NCBI GenBank assembly: GCA_037952775.1
Contig: JBANAY010000004.1
Location: 1,984,001 to 2,048,000 of the forward strand
Source of the DNA: Clonostachys chloroleuca
Taxonomy: Eukaryota; Ascomycota; Sordariomycetes; Hypocreales; Bionectriaceae
Direction: 5' to 3'
Length of the DNA stretch: 64,000 nucleotides
Shown: one piece after another, positions 44,088 to 56,287 of the stretch
Layout of the letters: every line of letters begins with the position of its first letter
Numbering within the stretch: position 1 is the first letter of the stretch
The notes under the pieces: model-generated
What the model was told of the DNA's origin: nothing
Seen by the model: the letters and a program-made list of their open reading frames with translations, nothing else
The model's database searches: none
Program-made: the position numbers and the translations under genes

Positions 44088-45746
44088 TTACATACCTACA
44101 AAAGGCTCTCGGAACTCAAGTAAATCCCGTTGGCCGTAAAACTCGCCCGCGATCGTGAGTATCATGTTGACCGTCGCGCGCATATTCATACGAGCACGAT
44201 ACCTGGTGGCCTCGTCGGCAGAAAGCTGGTCATTCTCAGCCTCGGCCTCGTCGACCTGTGCTAAGAGCCGAGCCTTTGCAGCTTCTAGGTCGTCGGGCTT
44301 TGTTGATGATGCCTCATTCTCCCCAACGGACGAGTTGGATGCAATCTCCATCGCAACATCCTCATCCTCGTCATCCTCACCGTTGCTTTTGCCGTTGTTG
44401 TCTTCCTCCTCTGAGATCTCACCTTCTTCCAGCTCATCGTCTGGGCCATCGGTCTGCTTTCTCTCCTCCTGCTGGTCAGCAGGGGCAGCAGAGGCAGCTT
44501 CGGGAGTGCTGTCAGCCTTTTTAGGGTCGTCGAGTGGGAAATCAGGGGTGCCTTCTCCATCTGTTGGGCTGACTACACCATCATTGACCTCCGGGTCCTC
44601 AGCCATATCTTCTTCGTCGCTGCTGCTTCCGTCCACGTACTCATGCACGCCCAACCCGCCATCTTCCAGCTCTTCTCTCAAAGCTGCCATCTCGGCAAGG
44701 CTTCTCCCCAGCAGCACCGCTCTTCTTCCCAAGTCGCGGACCCAGCCGATCTCGACGTGTGTCATCTCTCCTCGCTCTGGCAGACGAGCCAGGAGCGCCC
44801 ATAGCCAGCGACTGGTGCGTTCAGATACGGGCTGTCCTTGACGAAGAAACTTGCCGCTGAGGATGACTCTTAAGATGCGCAAAACAGAATCCTTGGATAT
44901 GAGCGCGATCTGGAGAGGAAGAGGGTCCGTCTTGCGTATAAGACCAGACCATTTGGACATTGTGAACGAATTGCGACCAAAGGGCGCAGCCTCGGTCGCG
45001 GTAGATGGAGGTAATCGAGAGTAGGCGTCGGGAGGTCGGGTCGAGTTGAGAAGATCCCGGAGATTGGAATATTTCTCTAAAATAGACGCAAAGTATGCTT
45101 CATGGATCGCCTTCTCCGTTAACTCGCCCGGCTCGTCGTACTCTTCCTCCTCCTCTCCTTCTCCAGGCCCAGGCAGGGAGATGTAGGCCCCATCCTCGTA
45201 ATATCCTCTGGCATCACCTGTCCCATCTGTATACGTGGTTCGGTCAATATCGCCGCCGCCATCGTACTCGTAGTCGCCGTCGTGGTCACCCTCGGCGTTG
45301 TCGTCGCCACTGTCTTGCTTCAGCTCAGGCGGTAGCTGTGGTCCGATCTGAACTTTGGGCGCAACAAGCAGATGGGGTATATCGGATGCTTCTTGCCTAT
45401 AATTCCATACTCACCAAATCAGTAACTCTACATTTCTGCGTGCAAGGAAAATAATCGTTCAGTAAGATGAAGGTTGAAATGGTAACGGTAGGGAAGTTGC
45501 TCACCTTACAGACATCAAATATGCCATAGCTTCCGCATCATCCTCAAAGTCGGACTCCTCTCCTGGGGGGATTGTCGTCGCATCGCCATAGCCCGAGAAG
45601 ACGTATTTCTGGCCCCAGGTTGAGTCGATACTGGAGTTCTGATGTTGTCGCGTACCGCCAGAGTGGTAGTTCTTCCTTTTGCGCTTGATCTCTGGCTCTG
45701 TGACTTCGCCCTCGTCTAGATCAGAAAGGTCACGTTTAGATGCCAT
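44088..45746 (-). CDS. Gemin2/SIP1-like spliceosomal snRNP assembly protein
   Basis: Exons 45746-45505 and 45396-44088 (intron 108 nt) encode 516 residues. The N-terminus SDLDEGEVTEPEIKRKRKNY is charged and contains a basic patch. The Gemin2-like core comprises LVAPKVQIGPQLPPEL, EKAIHEAYFASILEKYSNLRDLL, ISKDSVLRILRVI, WLWALLARLPERGEM and the C-terminal MILTIAGEFYGQRDLLEF. A long acidic insertion (about residues 330-450) separates the last two and is typical of fungal forms rather than the compact animal protein. Gemin2 (yeast Brr1) holds Sm proteins during snRNP assembly. The assignment rests on these blocks without alignment. It is divergent from gatA, with only 228 bp between start codons, implying a shared promoter. 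Confidence 0.75.
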
Positions 45747-45974
45747 GCCTGATATCGCAGGATTACTTTTGGGGTATCTTGATGGAGAGTGAGACGATGA
45801 GTGGATGGCTGCACAAGTTGGAGGACGAGATGTTCAAAGTGGTACGTGCAATAAATTATTCTGTTCCGCGGGGCGGAATTTTGCCGTCAGATCTCACCTA
45901 AAGTTAGCCCACAATCAGAGCAGCACCACCATCACTCACAAGCTCCCCCAACCTTCGATGGTATTTAAACAAGC
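45747..45974. promoter_or_regulatory. Compact divergent promoter (Gemin2-like / gatA)
   Basis: 228 bp between two divergent start codons, so both promoters and leaders must overlap or abut. No particular motif was recognised. Confidence 0.5.
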
Positions 45975-47545
45975 ATGAGCCCGGCAGTTTTGCGCCGCCC
46001 GGCCTTATCAATTAGACATCGATGCTTAGGGAGATTTCCATGGAGAGGGTCTGTCCTCACTGCGCCATTTCTGCAATGGCGATGTCAAAGCAGCTATAAT
46101 CACTTTGTCGACGCAGGTACGTATGGATTGGAACGTTAACCACAAACAATTGACTAATATCCTACACAGCTCAGCCGATCTCGCCTCCGCCTGTAGATCA
46201 TGAGAAACCATTCACCCTCGCGGTAAAAGACAACATTGCGACGGCTGGCCTCCCGACACAATGCGCCTCACGAATTCTCTCCGCACACCCCTCGCCGTTC
46301 GAAGCCACCATCGTGAAACAGCTCCGGGCTAGAGGAGCTTCGGTCGTTGGCAAGACGAATATGGATGAGTTCGGTATGGGATCACACTCGGTCAATTCTA
46401 CCCACGGACCTGTGCGCAACCCCCTGTCGAACGATCTTTCCGCCGGAGGGAGTTCTGGAGGCAGCGCCGTGGCCGTTCGTGTAGGTGATGCAGATCTTGC
46501 CCTTGGAACGGATACTGGAGGGTCGATCAGGCTTCCTGCGGCTTATACGGGCATCGTGGGATACAAGCCTAGCTACGGCATGCTGTCTCGGTTCGGAGTC
46601 GTCCCATATGCGAACTCCCTGGACACTGTCGGGCTACTTGCTAAGAAGGTCCAACCTATGCAGTCACTTATATTCGATACGGGGTTGAGCAAAGAACATG
46701 ACCCCAACGACCCGACTTCATTATCACCTTGTACGAGAAAGCGGTGCGAACAAGCAATGCCCGCAAGCCTGCCTGATTTTCCTCGCATCACCGTGGGCAT
46801 CCCTCATGAGTACAACATTGCCGAACTAGATCCCATTATTCGAGAGTCTTGGGAGGTTGCAATTTCTCTTCTTGAAGAACAAGGTGTGAGGGTTGTCCCC
46901 GTATCGCTGCCTTCCACCAAAGAGGCGCTCTGCGCTTACTATGTCCTGGCCCCCGCCGAGGCATCTTCAAACCTCGCCAAATACGACGGCGTGCGTTATG
47001 GCGTACGCAACGAAGGTCCAGACGCCGTTGGAGAAACTCTCTATACCGAAACCCGGGGAGCCGGCTTCGGCGAGGAGGTCAAGCGCCGCATCCTCCTCGG
47101 AACTTACAGCCTCAGCTCCGAGGCGATTGATAATTACTTCATCCAGGCACAAAAGGTTCGCCGTCTCATCCAACGCGACTTCGACCGTGTCTTCAAGCTG
47201 GAAAACCCACTGCATGAGCCCGTACAGTTTGATCTGAGCGACATGGCGGAGACGACGGATCTAGAAGACAAGCAAGGCCCCGTCCAGGTTGACTTCATCC
47301 TGTGTCCTACGGCACCTACCTTTCCACCGAAGTTGAGCGAGGTGAAGAATCAAAGCAGTGTTGACACATATATGAACGATGTTTTCACAGTACCGGCGAG
47401 TTTGGCTGGTCTGCCCGCAGTGAGCGTACCATCCAAGACGAGTGACAAGGATTTGCCATCGGGGTTGCAGCTCATTGGGCAATATTGGGACGACAAGAGA
47501 CTGCTAGCTATGGCAGAGAAGTTGGAGGCGCTTGTTGCTCCTTAG
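45975..47545 (+). CDS. gatA: Glutamyl-tRNA(Gln) amidotransferase subunit A, mitochondrial
   Basis: Exons 45975-46116 and 46170-47545 (intron 53 nt) give 505 residues. The N-terminus is Arg-rich and lacks acids (LRRPALSIRHRCLGRFPWRG), fitting a mitochondrial presequence. The amidase-signature triad is intact: K67 in AVKDNIAT, the cis-Ser S142 in GGSSGGSAVAV and the nucleophile S166 in GTDTGGSIRLP, with K-to-Ser spacings of 75 and 99 as in bacterial GatA. The subunit releases ammonia from glutamine and, in the GatFAB complex with partner subunits encoded elsewhere, converts Glu-tRNA(Gln) to Gln-tRNA(Gln). It is called HER2 in yeast. Divergent from the Gemin2-like gene and convergent with prp38. 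Confidence 0.93.
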
Positions 47546-47960
47546 TGTAGATATCATTAAAATGTGTAGCTATGTTCCAAGCCTTATGATGATCCCGTCA
47601 TCTTCACATAGTCCAGACGCCAATGTTCGTGACCACATTAATGTTGCCAAAGTACCCAGCCGAGATCCAATGCCTCCGTCTGTTAAGCCTGGCCAGCGTC
47701 CATCGGAGTGTTATGATAAGTGTGGCCATATTCTTCGTTTGGCCTCCATAGTGTTTGTCCCTTGTGGCTAGCCAAGGCACTCAGTCGTTTGATAAGCATC
47801 CGTAGTCTAGATAAAGACATTTTGAGACTCGAAGTCTCTTTCATCCTTGGATGAGATGGGTGAGATGTCATGTTGCTGGCAGGGTGACAGCTGTGTTTGG
47901 CTTAATAATGTGAGGTTATCATCGGCTTTGCTCGTCCGTCTTGTCGCTTATGAAGGGTAT
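47546..47960. other. Convergent 3' intergenic region
   Basis: 415 bp between the gatA and prp38 stop codons. No further gene or structure seen. Confidence 0.5.
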
Positions 47961-48704
47961 TCAAGGCGACCGACTCCTTGTCCTCGGTCGCTCCTTTTCA
48001 TCCACATCCATTTCCCCAGACTCAGAGATCTCTCCCTCCTCATCTCTCTCCGCGTCATTATTCTGCTCTTCATCGTCTGTCTCGAGAATATCATCGAGAT
48101 CACCCAGAGGGCTAACCCGCGGTTCCAGAATTTCCAGATCTTCTAGCGTCTCTCTCTTCGGCATCTTCCATAAACTCGTCGCGCAAACACGATCCTTGGT
48201 GAGCAAATCATCCACAAACTCGTCCATGTAGGTCAGGCTGGTACCAGCCCTGCCCTTCCTCCTCAGCTTCCGCCTATCCTCCAGAAACGGCTCCAGCGTT
48301 TCATAAACCTCTTTGGCAGGCCTGGTCAGCCTCAGGTAGAAGCACGCCAGGGCGCGCAGGTACTTGAAATGCTCCCCGCCCCTTGAAAGGTACTCTCCCA
48401 GAATCTCATCGTTGGGCGCAAGCTCGAGCAGTTTGAACGCCAAGCAGAGGAAGGGGCTAGGTTTCTGAGTTGCACCACCGGTACCGCCAACATATGAGAC
48501 GTGCTCGACGACACGGTCGATAATATCAGCCTCGTTGACGGCGAAACACTGCTCTTTGTAGAAATACGAGTCCACAATACGGTCTTTGACGGCCTTCTCC
48601 ATGATCATGGCCGGGTTTAGTCCGTTGGGCGCAAGAGAAGCGCTGGTGCCACGCTCGTCGAGAAAGCGTCGGGCATCCGCCTGCACAGTATCTGGCTTGC
48701 CCAT
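47961..48704 (-). CDS. prp38: Pre-mRNA-splicing factor PRP38
   Basis: Intronless protein of 247 residues. The PRP38 domain covers most of the chain: LNPAMIMEKAVKDRIVDSYF, YKEQCF, then the FLCLAFKLLELAP and EYLSRGGEHFKYLRALACFYLRLT blocks typical of the family, and ETLEPFLEDRRKLR with YMDEFVDDLLT. The C-terminus is acidic (DDEEQNNDAERDEEGEISES) and ends in an RTRSRSP tail, a short SR-like feature. PRP38 is a U4/U6.U5 tri-snRNP protein required for spliceosome activation. The start is the first ATG before the domain. Divergent from the small membrane protein gene at 49028. Confidence 0.93.
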   Translation of the reverse strand: MGKPDTVQADARRFLDERGTSASLAPNGLNPAMIMEKAVKDRIVDSYFYKEQCFAVNEADIIDRVVEHVSYVGGTGGATQKPSPFLCLAFKLLELAPNDEILGEYLSRGGEHFKYLRALACFYLRLTRPAKEVYETLEPFLEDRRKLRRKGRAGTSLTYMDEFVDDLLTKDRVCATSLWKMPKRETLEDLEILEPRVSPLGDLDDILETDDEEQNNDAERDEEGEISESGEMDVDEKERPRTRSRSP

Positions 48705-49027
48705 TGTGGCGCAGTGGTATATTCTTCAAATTCTAGAGGGCAGTCAAGATAATCAATCGCATATGAGATGTTGCATTGAACTCCGGCAAGGTTGCCAGCA
48801 TGTGGGGGTGCTACCGCGAAGCTTCGCAGGAGAAAAAGTTCCGATAAGAAACCGCGAGGTCTTATCGGCGGTTGCTCTGCCAACCTGATCACCCCATCAA
48901 ATGACGACAAGTTTATGCGTTTCGAGAGTTAAAGGATGCAATGAGAGAGGATATCTCGTTTCATCGAAAAGCATCTATTTTTCTTTACTGAAATCTTGAT
49001 TTTTTGTCTCAAATTTCACAGATCATA
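48705..49027. promoter_or_regulatory. Divergent promoter region of prp38 and the gene at 49028
   Basis: 323 bp between two divergent start codons; AT-rich next to 49028. No specific site recognised. Confidence 0.45.
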
Positions 49028-49660
49028 ATGCGCCGAATCCTTCTTACATCTTCTCAAGTCTCGGTGCTCCTCACCAGTTTTGTCGGTAAGCTTCCTTCAA
49101 TTTGATTGCGCTGGAATGGACCGAATTCCAGGCTGAAGGTGTATATATCTGACCCTGAATTTCCATTAGTTATTTCTTGTACTTGCGCTCTATTCCTCAG
49201 CGGCTATGTGATCCAGCAACGCACTCTACGGGATCTTCGTACCGCCATCCGCCCTCGACAACCAAGGCACAAGCCTCAAATGCACCTTCCGGATCAATTC
49301 AAAAAGCACACCCAGCGCCTGGCCGATGGCACAGTTGTGGAGATAGAGAGCGAAGCCGAGCGGGAGGCGAACAAGAGACCAGTTCAGCATATCGAGGTAG
49401 CGCCCACGCTATCGCGAGCCGAAGAGCCGCGCCTTGAGGTGCGACACACCGACAAGGTCGTCTCCCGCGAGAAGCTCGCCATCGTGGAGCAGCTCCAGGC
49501 GGACGTGGCCAAGAAGTCATGGGCTGCTGAGCATCCCGATCCGCTGGTGAAGAGCAGGGTGCCCATCACCCGTGCGGAAAGACGGCGGCTCATCAGGGAG
49601 GAGCTGAGGAAGCTGTCGGATGCCGAAGAGTCCGTCTACTATCAGCGCCGGATGTATTAA
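49028..49660 (+). CDS. Small single-pass membrane protein of unknown function
   Basis: Two exons (49028-49085 and 49170-49660, intron 84 nt) give 182 residues. A short basic start (MRRILLTSS) leads into one hydrophobic segment (about 10-33, VSVLLTSFVVISCTCALFLSG) that the intron interrupts, and then a hydrophilic, Arg/Glu-rich region. The C-terminus is helical and charged (ITRAERRRLIREELRKLSDAEE) and ends YYQRRMY. The layout fits a mitochondrial or ER membrane-anchored protein with its body on one side. I do not recognise the family. The exon join is supported by the GTAAGC donor and CCATTAG acceptor and by frame continuity. It is the last gene of the dense core block. Confidence 0.72.
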
Positions 49661-52600
49661 GCTTGTTTTATTCCTGTCATCGCTTTCTTATTGTTGGGCA
49701 CACATGATGTGGTATGATTATCGGGAATTTTGGATTTGGGCATGGGCAGGCGTTTTTTTGGATTGCAAATGGACTGATTAATGACCCATATATATACGAT
49801 GAACATTCAATCAACAAATTACACTGGGATGTATATTACTTCTTTACATTTCCTCCAATGCTGTCCTTGTGCTAACCGTAAGATAAGTTTTAAAGACCAT
49901 ATCTGTCTGTCTCCCTCATTTCACGTTCAATAAGAGCTGGCCAAGGACATGTGAATATAAATTTGCCTCAACAGCTTGCATCTCCAAATGGGCAAAGGAA
50001 TACCAAGATCGATACTATTTTCCCTTTCAGAGAAGATAATGCAGTGGTTCAAGCCCGGTTCATTCATTCACAAGACTCTACTTTTACGGAGAAACAAAAG
50101 GGCTGAGAGAACAGGAAGTATAGGGAGCGCGGACATCTCTCTCTCACGCTAGCCTGGTATTGTTCCTGTATATATCACGAGTTACGTGTGCCGTACTCAC
50201 TACCAGGCGTTGATCAAGTTGCCTTTACTTGGGCCTTTTGTCGTCGCAAGGCGATCATACTGGAAAGAAGGAAGGATCGATATGAAACTTCCCGGTACAT
50301 CCACCCTGTTCCTGACTCCAACCAGCCAATGAAAGTGTTCTGCCTCCAACAAATGGACAGTGAACTTCTCAGACAAGACGGAAACTAACAGGGACACTAA
50401 GCCTCCTACACAGCGAAGATCTATGGCTTCGAACCAATAATCGTAGATTACAATGGTACTTCTTCTTAAAGTTTGTTTTATCAAACAATGATGCTCAATC
50501 CTGATCATTGGCTGATCTTTCAAGATGTTGTCTCTAACTATTACGGCCCCTTTTTGAAATTTGACATCAATATCTAGGTTTATTCAGGCACCCACCTTCT
50601 AGGCAGCCATATTACCAATATCTGCCCGAGAAAACACGGATCAGCCCGTCCGATATCATGATCAGCAAAGCCGACTAGTAGGCGCGCAGCGCCTCTCACC
50701 TGCAGGTGAAACCCCGACGTCAGCACGACCAGATAAAGCAAAGACGTCGGTCAGGCAGCGATGTCATCAGGTTCGGTCGTGATCGCCTCATGCCAAGTGT
50801 CTTGCACGAGAGAACCTGGGTAGAGAGACTTGCTTTACAACCTACCCATCAGCCCATGCGCGAAGAAACGCCCCCCGAAGGCCCGGTCGTCGCGAGTTCA
50901 CACCGCCGCCTCACTCACGCAGTGCGTTCATCAGTTTGAACGGACTCCGTTCACCGCAACACTGTTCTCTCCCCAGCCTCACCGCGCATTTGAATCCTCT
51001 TACAGCTGTGCTGTCCAGTCTCAGTGAAACGTGCATGATGGAGGAGGGGTATCATCATTTTTTTCGGACAAAATTTGGGAGTTTGGTGGGCACATAGGCC
51101 TCTCTATGTGGCACACTTCGTGGGGGTTGCCTTATCTTCCTTTCTTTTTCCCGGTGTTTTTTTGGTGTCCTCGTACTTCCGCGTATTACGCCAGGGCGTA
51201 GGACAGTAAACAAATCTGGGTGTAAGGTTACCACCGTACCTGTAAAGCAAAGCTCAAAAATGCGTTATTGTTACTCCTCTTTGCGGATAGCAAGAAGGGT
51301 ATGTTTTGGCCTCTGTGTGCTGTTAGTGGGAGAAACAACAATGGAAATTGGGAGCTCCAGTGCGGATTGTCATGATTGCCCTTTGGGTACGGACGGCAAA
51401 GAGGGCTTTGACTATTGTAAGCCACCAGGCAGATAATAGCTTCTTTGGGATGCGATCAGCTCACCATGGTCCCCTCTTTCTGCGATGACCATACAAGATC
51501 ACGATCGCGATTACAAGCTGGACGCGGCAGAGCCAGCAGAGGCATGGGGGAGAAATCCTTGTATCCCGGACTGTGGAAAGTGAGAGTTGACAGCTGAACG
51601 TTGCTTGCTGGTAAGCCACGTCCCAAACGAGAGAGTCAACACAGCCAATCATACCTCTCCTCCCCTGAGCCTGGATTGCCTATCCTCGGTGAGTGAAAAA
51701 CACCATGCGGCAACCTTGAGGAAGCTGGGGATGTGTTAGGAGGAAGTAGTGTCTCTATCGTCGGGCCCGAGGGTGTGCAAACCGAAACCTCGAAGGTAAG
51801 GGGTAGCGAAACTCCATGCGTGCTTCTTCAGGTGACCATTCTCCTGTTCACTGCTGTCTGTTGGTTTTCCATTTGAGGAATTCCAGGCTGGCGGCCGCCT
51901 CGAGGTGAGACTCAGCTAGCCGGTCCGGATAGCTTTACCATTGGTCAGAGGACGAGGCCAAGGATACAGCAAGGTGCATTTTGAGACAAGCCACCCTTCA
52001 CGTGGGCAAGCTGAAGACTCAGAGAGTGAGGCCAGCAGAGGGGCGCCAGGGCACAGACAGAGACATGGCGGAGGCACAGACTGAGCTCCAGCCATCCATC
52101 CATTCGACGGAGACAGCCGCGTTGGCCGCCCTTTCTCCCTGCATACAGGTAGTATACGGAGCGGATAGTAATCACACACCCAGCGGATAAACCAGTGAGA
52201 CACAAATTTTGGACTTCTCCGGGTGTATCCCAGCGCGACTCTAATAGTGCAGAAAAGAAGAAAGGCGCACGACTAGGGGCAGAGGCGGAAAAAGAAAGAA
52301 CACCAAACCAGCCGTGCTGAGGTTCCAGACTGTCGGGCCAAGATTACCTCATGTACTGTCGATGCGCAACGCGGAGAATCCCGTTCGGCTGGTGGTTTTC
52401 TTTTCTTTGTCTGGATCGATCGCAACACTTGATACTGCAATCTCCCCTCGCCGCCAGCCAGCCAATTAATGGGTGTTACTTGGTGAGGCAGGCAGCCATG
52501 GCGCTCGTGTTCTGGAGCCATCGGGACTTTGAAGGCGCAATAACTCGACCCCAACCCTCCCAGCCAGCCTGCTCGTCGTTCCACATTGAGACAGGTGCTA

Positions 52601-53680
52601 ATAGTCCAGTGTAGTATCAGCTACAGTCGGAGGATCTCCCAAGATGGAAAGCTGCTGCTGGTCGGAAGTAGCCGAGGACGCGCACCGAGCGAGAACTAGC
52701 AAAGACACAAGAGGAGGCAAATGTCGTTGCAACGGCGTGGAGACTAAAGGGAGCGCAGGTGCCATCCAAATTATAGAATGGTTCGATTCATTGACATCTT
52801 GCTAGCGTTCGGTAGTGGTCTGGTCCTCGGCAAAGTCGAGAGAAGGCTGAGGGAAGGAAAAACTGGTCCCGACTGGACCCTTAATGGCCCGTCAAACGAG
52901 GCTTGGCAGGACCCTGAAGTTGACTCTGGACCCATCCTTAGACCTGCCGAAATGCTCTACTTGGCCCATCTCATTGTGGTGCCCAGGCAGATTGCACCTC
53001 GACTTCAGCCTCAGTAGTAGGTATTGATACCGTATCTCCGTCAAGGAGGGATCCAGGGCGAGATTCAGCCCCACGCCCAACAACGGGCGGCGCCAAACGG
53101 CCAGGGTCCCATCGCAATTAACCCTTCTCAACACAATTTTTTTCGGTATGGGGAAGCATCTTCATAAAAATTTCACACGGGAAATAACCCACAACGCTGT
53201 GTTTTCTATTTTTTCCCCTACTCCACCTCTCGCCAGACTTACCAGACTGGGAGGGGCGTGTATCTGTGTTATTTCCCCATGATATTACATACATGCCTTT
53301 GCCAGCGTGGCCAGTGATAATACCACAAATTAAGCGCAAAACGCATGGCATCTCCAGGATAAGCATGGGAGTGCCATGTCATGCATTCAGAAGGCCCAGC
53401 CCCAGAGGAATTAGTTTCCTCTCCGGTGTAGATCATGAGAGAATAAAAGTCTTCACAAACAAAATTCTTTCTATGCCGCCTTTTCACAAAGGTGAGGCTG
53501 CTTGAAACCAGGAACCTGGTTCTAATTCCATGAAATCAAGGCGGCCCAGAAGGTTCATGCGCGCGGCTCAGAGCGACTATCGACTGTATGCGAGAAATGA
53601 CTACGGAAGGGGTGAGTAAGGAAAGTCCTTAGGACAAGTGCAAGGGGTGTAAATCAGATGTAAATGCGACCACGCAAAGA

Positions 53681-53720
<40 letters not shown>

Positions 53721-56287
53721 TTTGAGGCGTTCGATATATCGAGATCCTCCATCCGCATATTCAGGATGTCACTGTCTCGTCTTGAGGCAGCCAATGGACG
53801 GGATCGTCGGGTCGTCAAATCTATCCTACCATTTCGACGAGGCCATCGCCACTTTCTCGGTACCCGCCCTCTCTGGCTTCGGGTTAAAATCAGGGGTCCT
53901 GCTTATTAGTAGCGGCGGAGTTGGGTCATCGCTCGCGGAAGGCCTGGAACGAAAAGAGCCAAACGCACGAGACATGTTTCCAAGACCAAGGCGAGAGCGA
54001 GATTTCGTCGCTCCACACTGGCCTCGTTCATCAATAGCATGCTTCACGACCCGAAACAAGAGGCGCCCGTCGCGGATCCCTCAATTAATCATCAACCCCG
54101 TCTCCATTCCGGACGTCCGCACGCATGTAACCATCGTGACACAGGGTGACAGGCGCAAGTGGATGCGTGAACGGGCGTGAAGTCATTTGGCATGAGTTGT
54201 CCCCTTGGGACGGCCTCTCCCTTGCCGGATTACGTATGTTGCTGGGAAGTGTACACGGTGTGCCCTTGTCCCGGGCATCAGTGAGTTGGGCAGACCTCGC
54301 CCGGACTTTCAGTTCTTCATACACCCAGGTTTTCGACCACGTCAAGAGCCCGAAGCGCAATATTCCAGTTCCGGGATCCAGGGTGTAATTACAGCCACGT
54401 GGGGAAGGGTTTGTTTACAAAGCCCAAAGGAAAAAAAATATGATGAGTGTGATTACGGATGACTGTCAGGTTAACAATTACCAAACCCCCCTGTCCGCTC
54501 GTCTGTCCCCTTCTTTTTCCTTCTGTGTATTTTAGGGGCGTGTGTGCGAGTGTGCGTGCGTTCTGGACTAAGCATCGAAGCCTAGACCACCCGTCTGCCC
54601 TGCCTTGCCCTGCCCTGACCTTGATCCCGACGTGTTCATAAGGCTAGGAGTATGGAGTAAATGTAATTATTCTTGTAATCAACGCCAAATTCCTGTGCCG
54701 TAGGGGTCGGGCCCCTGGCGGGTTTTGCTCTTCTGAGTCACGGCTCCTGATTGAGCCGTCCTCTGCTGCCTTGCCCACCGGATCTAGAGATTGAGCAAGG
54801 CTGTGCAGATGACAGGTCACACCCGGGGGAAGGGGGAGGTGTGTGGCCTAATCAGCGCTTCAATACCCTCGAAAAGGGTAATTACCCAAGTCGCACCAAC
54901 ACGCAAATAGAGGCTTCTTTCGAGTGTTTGCTTACGATGCTTACCAAACGGCCAGCATAGCGAGTGCCAGCCACACGGGGAATCGACGACCCGGGGCACC
55001 GGTTCATGCGCCGCGAGGTCATGGCGTTGCTATGAGTTACCTTACATCATGCAGGCAGACGGCAATTAGATTGCAACGGCGTAGCAGGTACATGTAGGCA
55101 ACGACACGAGGGAAAACGAGGCAGCGTCCTGAAATAAGAGCCAGGACTAATGAGATGACGCGAATAGGGGACATCTGTCGACTGTCGTGTAAGTGTAAAG
55201 CGTGGTGGGCGGAGGGCTGTCAATTGATTAGAAGCAAGCAATGAAAGTACCGTGCTTCCATTTCTTGTTCTGCGACGAGCCGTGCTTCTTCGTCTTCGTC
55301 TCATCTGAATCAACGTCACTCAAAAGCCGGGGTCCCACCCGGGATAACACCCTCTCCCAGGCACCGGCGGCCGCAGTGTAGTATTTCTCCTGCCAAGCCC
55401 GCCCGTGATGCAGCGCCCCCAAAATACGTGCACGACAATCAGGCTTTAGGAGAAAACTCGTCCCTTGGCATAGAAAAATTCAAGTAGCACATGTTCCATA
55501 TCACACAACACGCGGCTTTTGCCGAGAAAGGCGGGCAAAGACATGGGGGCCGCAAGGCCGCAGAAACCGTTCCTGGTGACGACTGATGACACCTGCCAAG
55601 GCCCAGGTACGAGCAGGGGAGCGGGGACGCGGTGATTGGAGCCAAGGCCCGAGGGCGAGATCACGAGCGAGTCACAACTGCTGATCACTTTGCACTGGAA
55701 GGGTATGGCGCCACACGAAAGCGAGAGTGGTGGTGACATGGTTGGTTTTTTTTTGTACATCTCACATTGGAGTGTTTGTATTGTAAGTTATCCTGGTAAA
55801 ATTCCAAGGAACTGAAGAAAATCTGAATAAACGATATGGTATCTCGACAATAGGAAAAGTAGTATCCCGACGCTGGGTAGCCCTTCTATATGTGTTGTTT
55901 CCCAAAAATGTCAATCAAACGCCACATTTTGATATCCCTGTGGGCTAGCCAGCCTAATCCATGACAAGATAAAAAAAGAAAAATCCACAGTATTTGTGGC
56001 AGTGTCCCAATGATTTCATATGTCCGATAGAATCAACATTTCCCATCAAGCCCGCATTTCCCTTGTGTCGCTATAAATCCCAATCGCTAATAATGATCAA
56101 AATGAGGAAAAGGTGCCAAGGAAAGCAGATTAAGAAAAAAGTATGTGTAAGAAAAAAAACAAGAGAAGAAAAGAATAGTTTTCATGACATCGTGTGTATA
56201 CAAAAATTAATAATGTAAAAAAGAAACAAGGAGTGATGAGAAGGGAAGGTAGGAAAGGTGAAAAAGGTAGTGAGCTGTAGAGGCATC
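49661..56287. other. Long gene-poor region with A33 tract
   Basis: About 6.6 kb without a supported gene. Open frames are short, lack recognisable domains and do not link by splice sites into a convincing model. It includes a 33-base A run at 53684-53716. C/T-rich and purine-rich patches suggest regulatory DNA or non-coding transcripts, but no RNA family was recognised. Confidence 0.5.
53684..53716 (+). repeat. Homopolymer of 33 A
   Basis: An uninterrupted run of 33 A, far longer than any other homopolymer in the window. It may be the tail of an old retroposed insertion or an unstable mononucleotide microsatellite. No flanking target-site duplication was found by eye. Confidence 0.9.

Noticed and set aside
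44050..44100. Possible extra 3' exon of the Gemin2-like gene using a GGTATGT donor
   Set aside because: The nearest acceptors give introns of about 28 or 42 nt, shorter than any other intron in the window, and the added residues look unlike a conserved end.
50040..50060. tRNA B-box-like sequence (GGTTCAAGCCC)
   Set aside because: No A box, anticodon stem or acceptor stem could be fitted around it.
50420..50440. Minus-strand tRNA B-box-like sequence (GGTTCGAAGCC)
   Set aside because: No matching A box or acceptor stem at the right distance; no cloverleaf.
53722..54180. 152-codon plus-strand frame right after the A33 tract
   Set aside because: No recognisable reverse transcriptase, transposase or other element protein, so it does not support a retroelement origin of the A tract.
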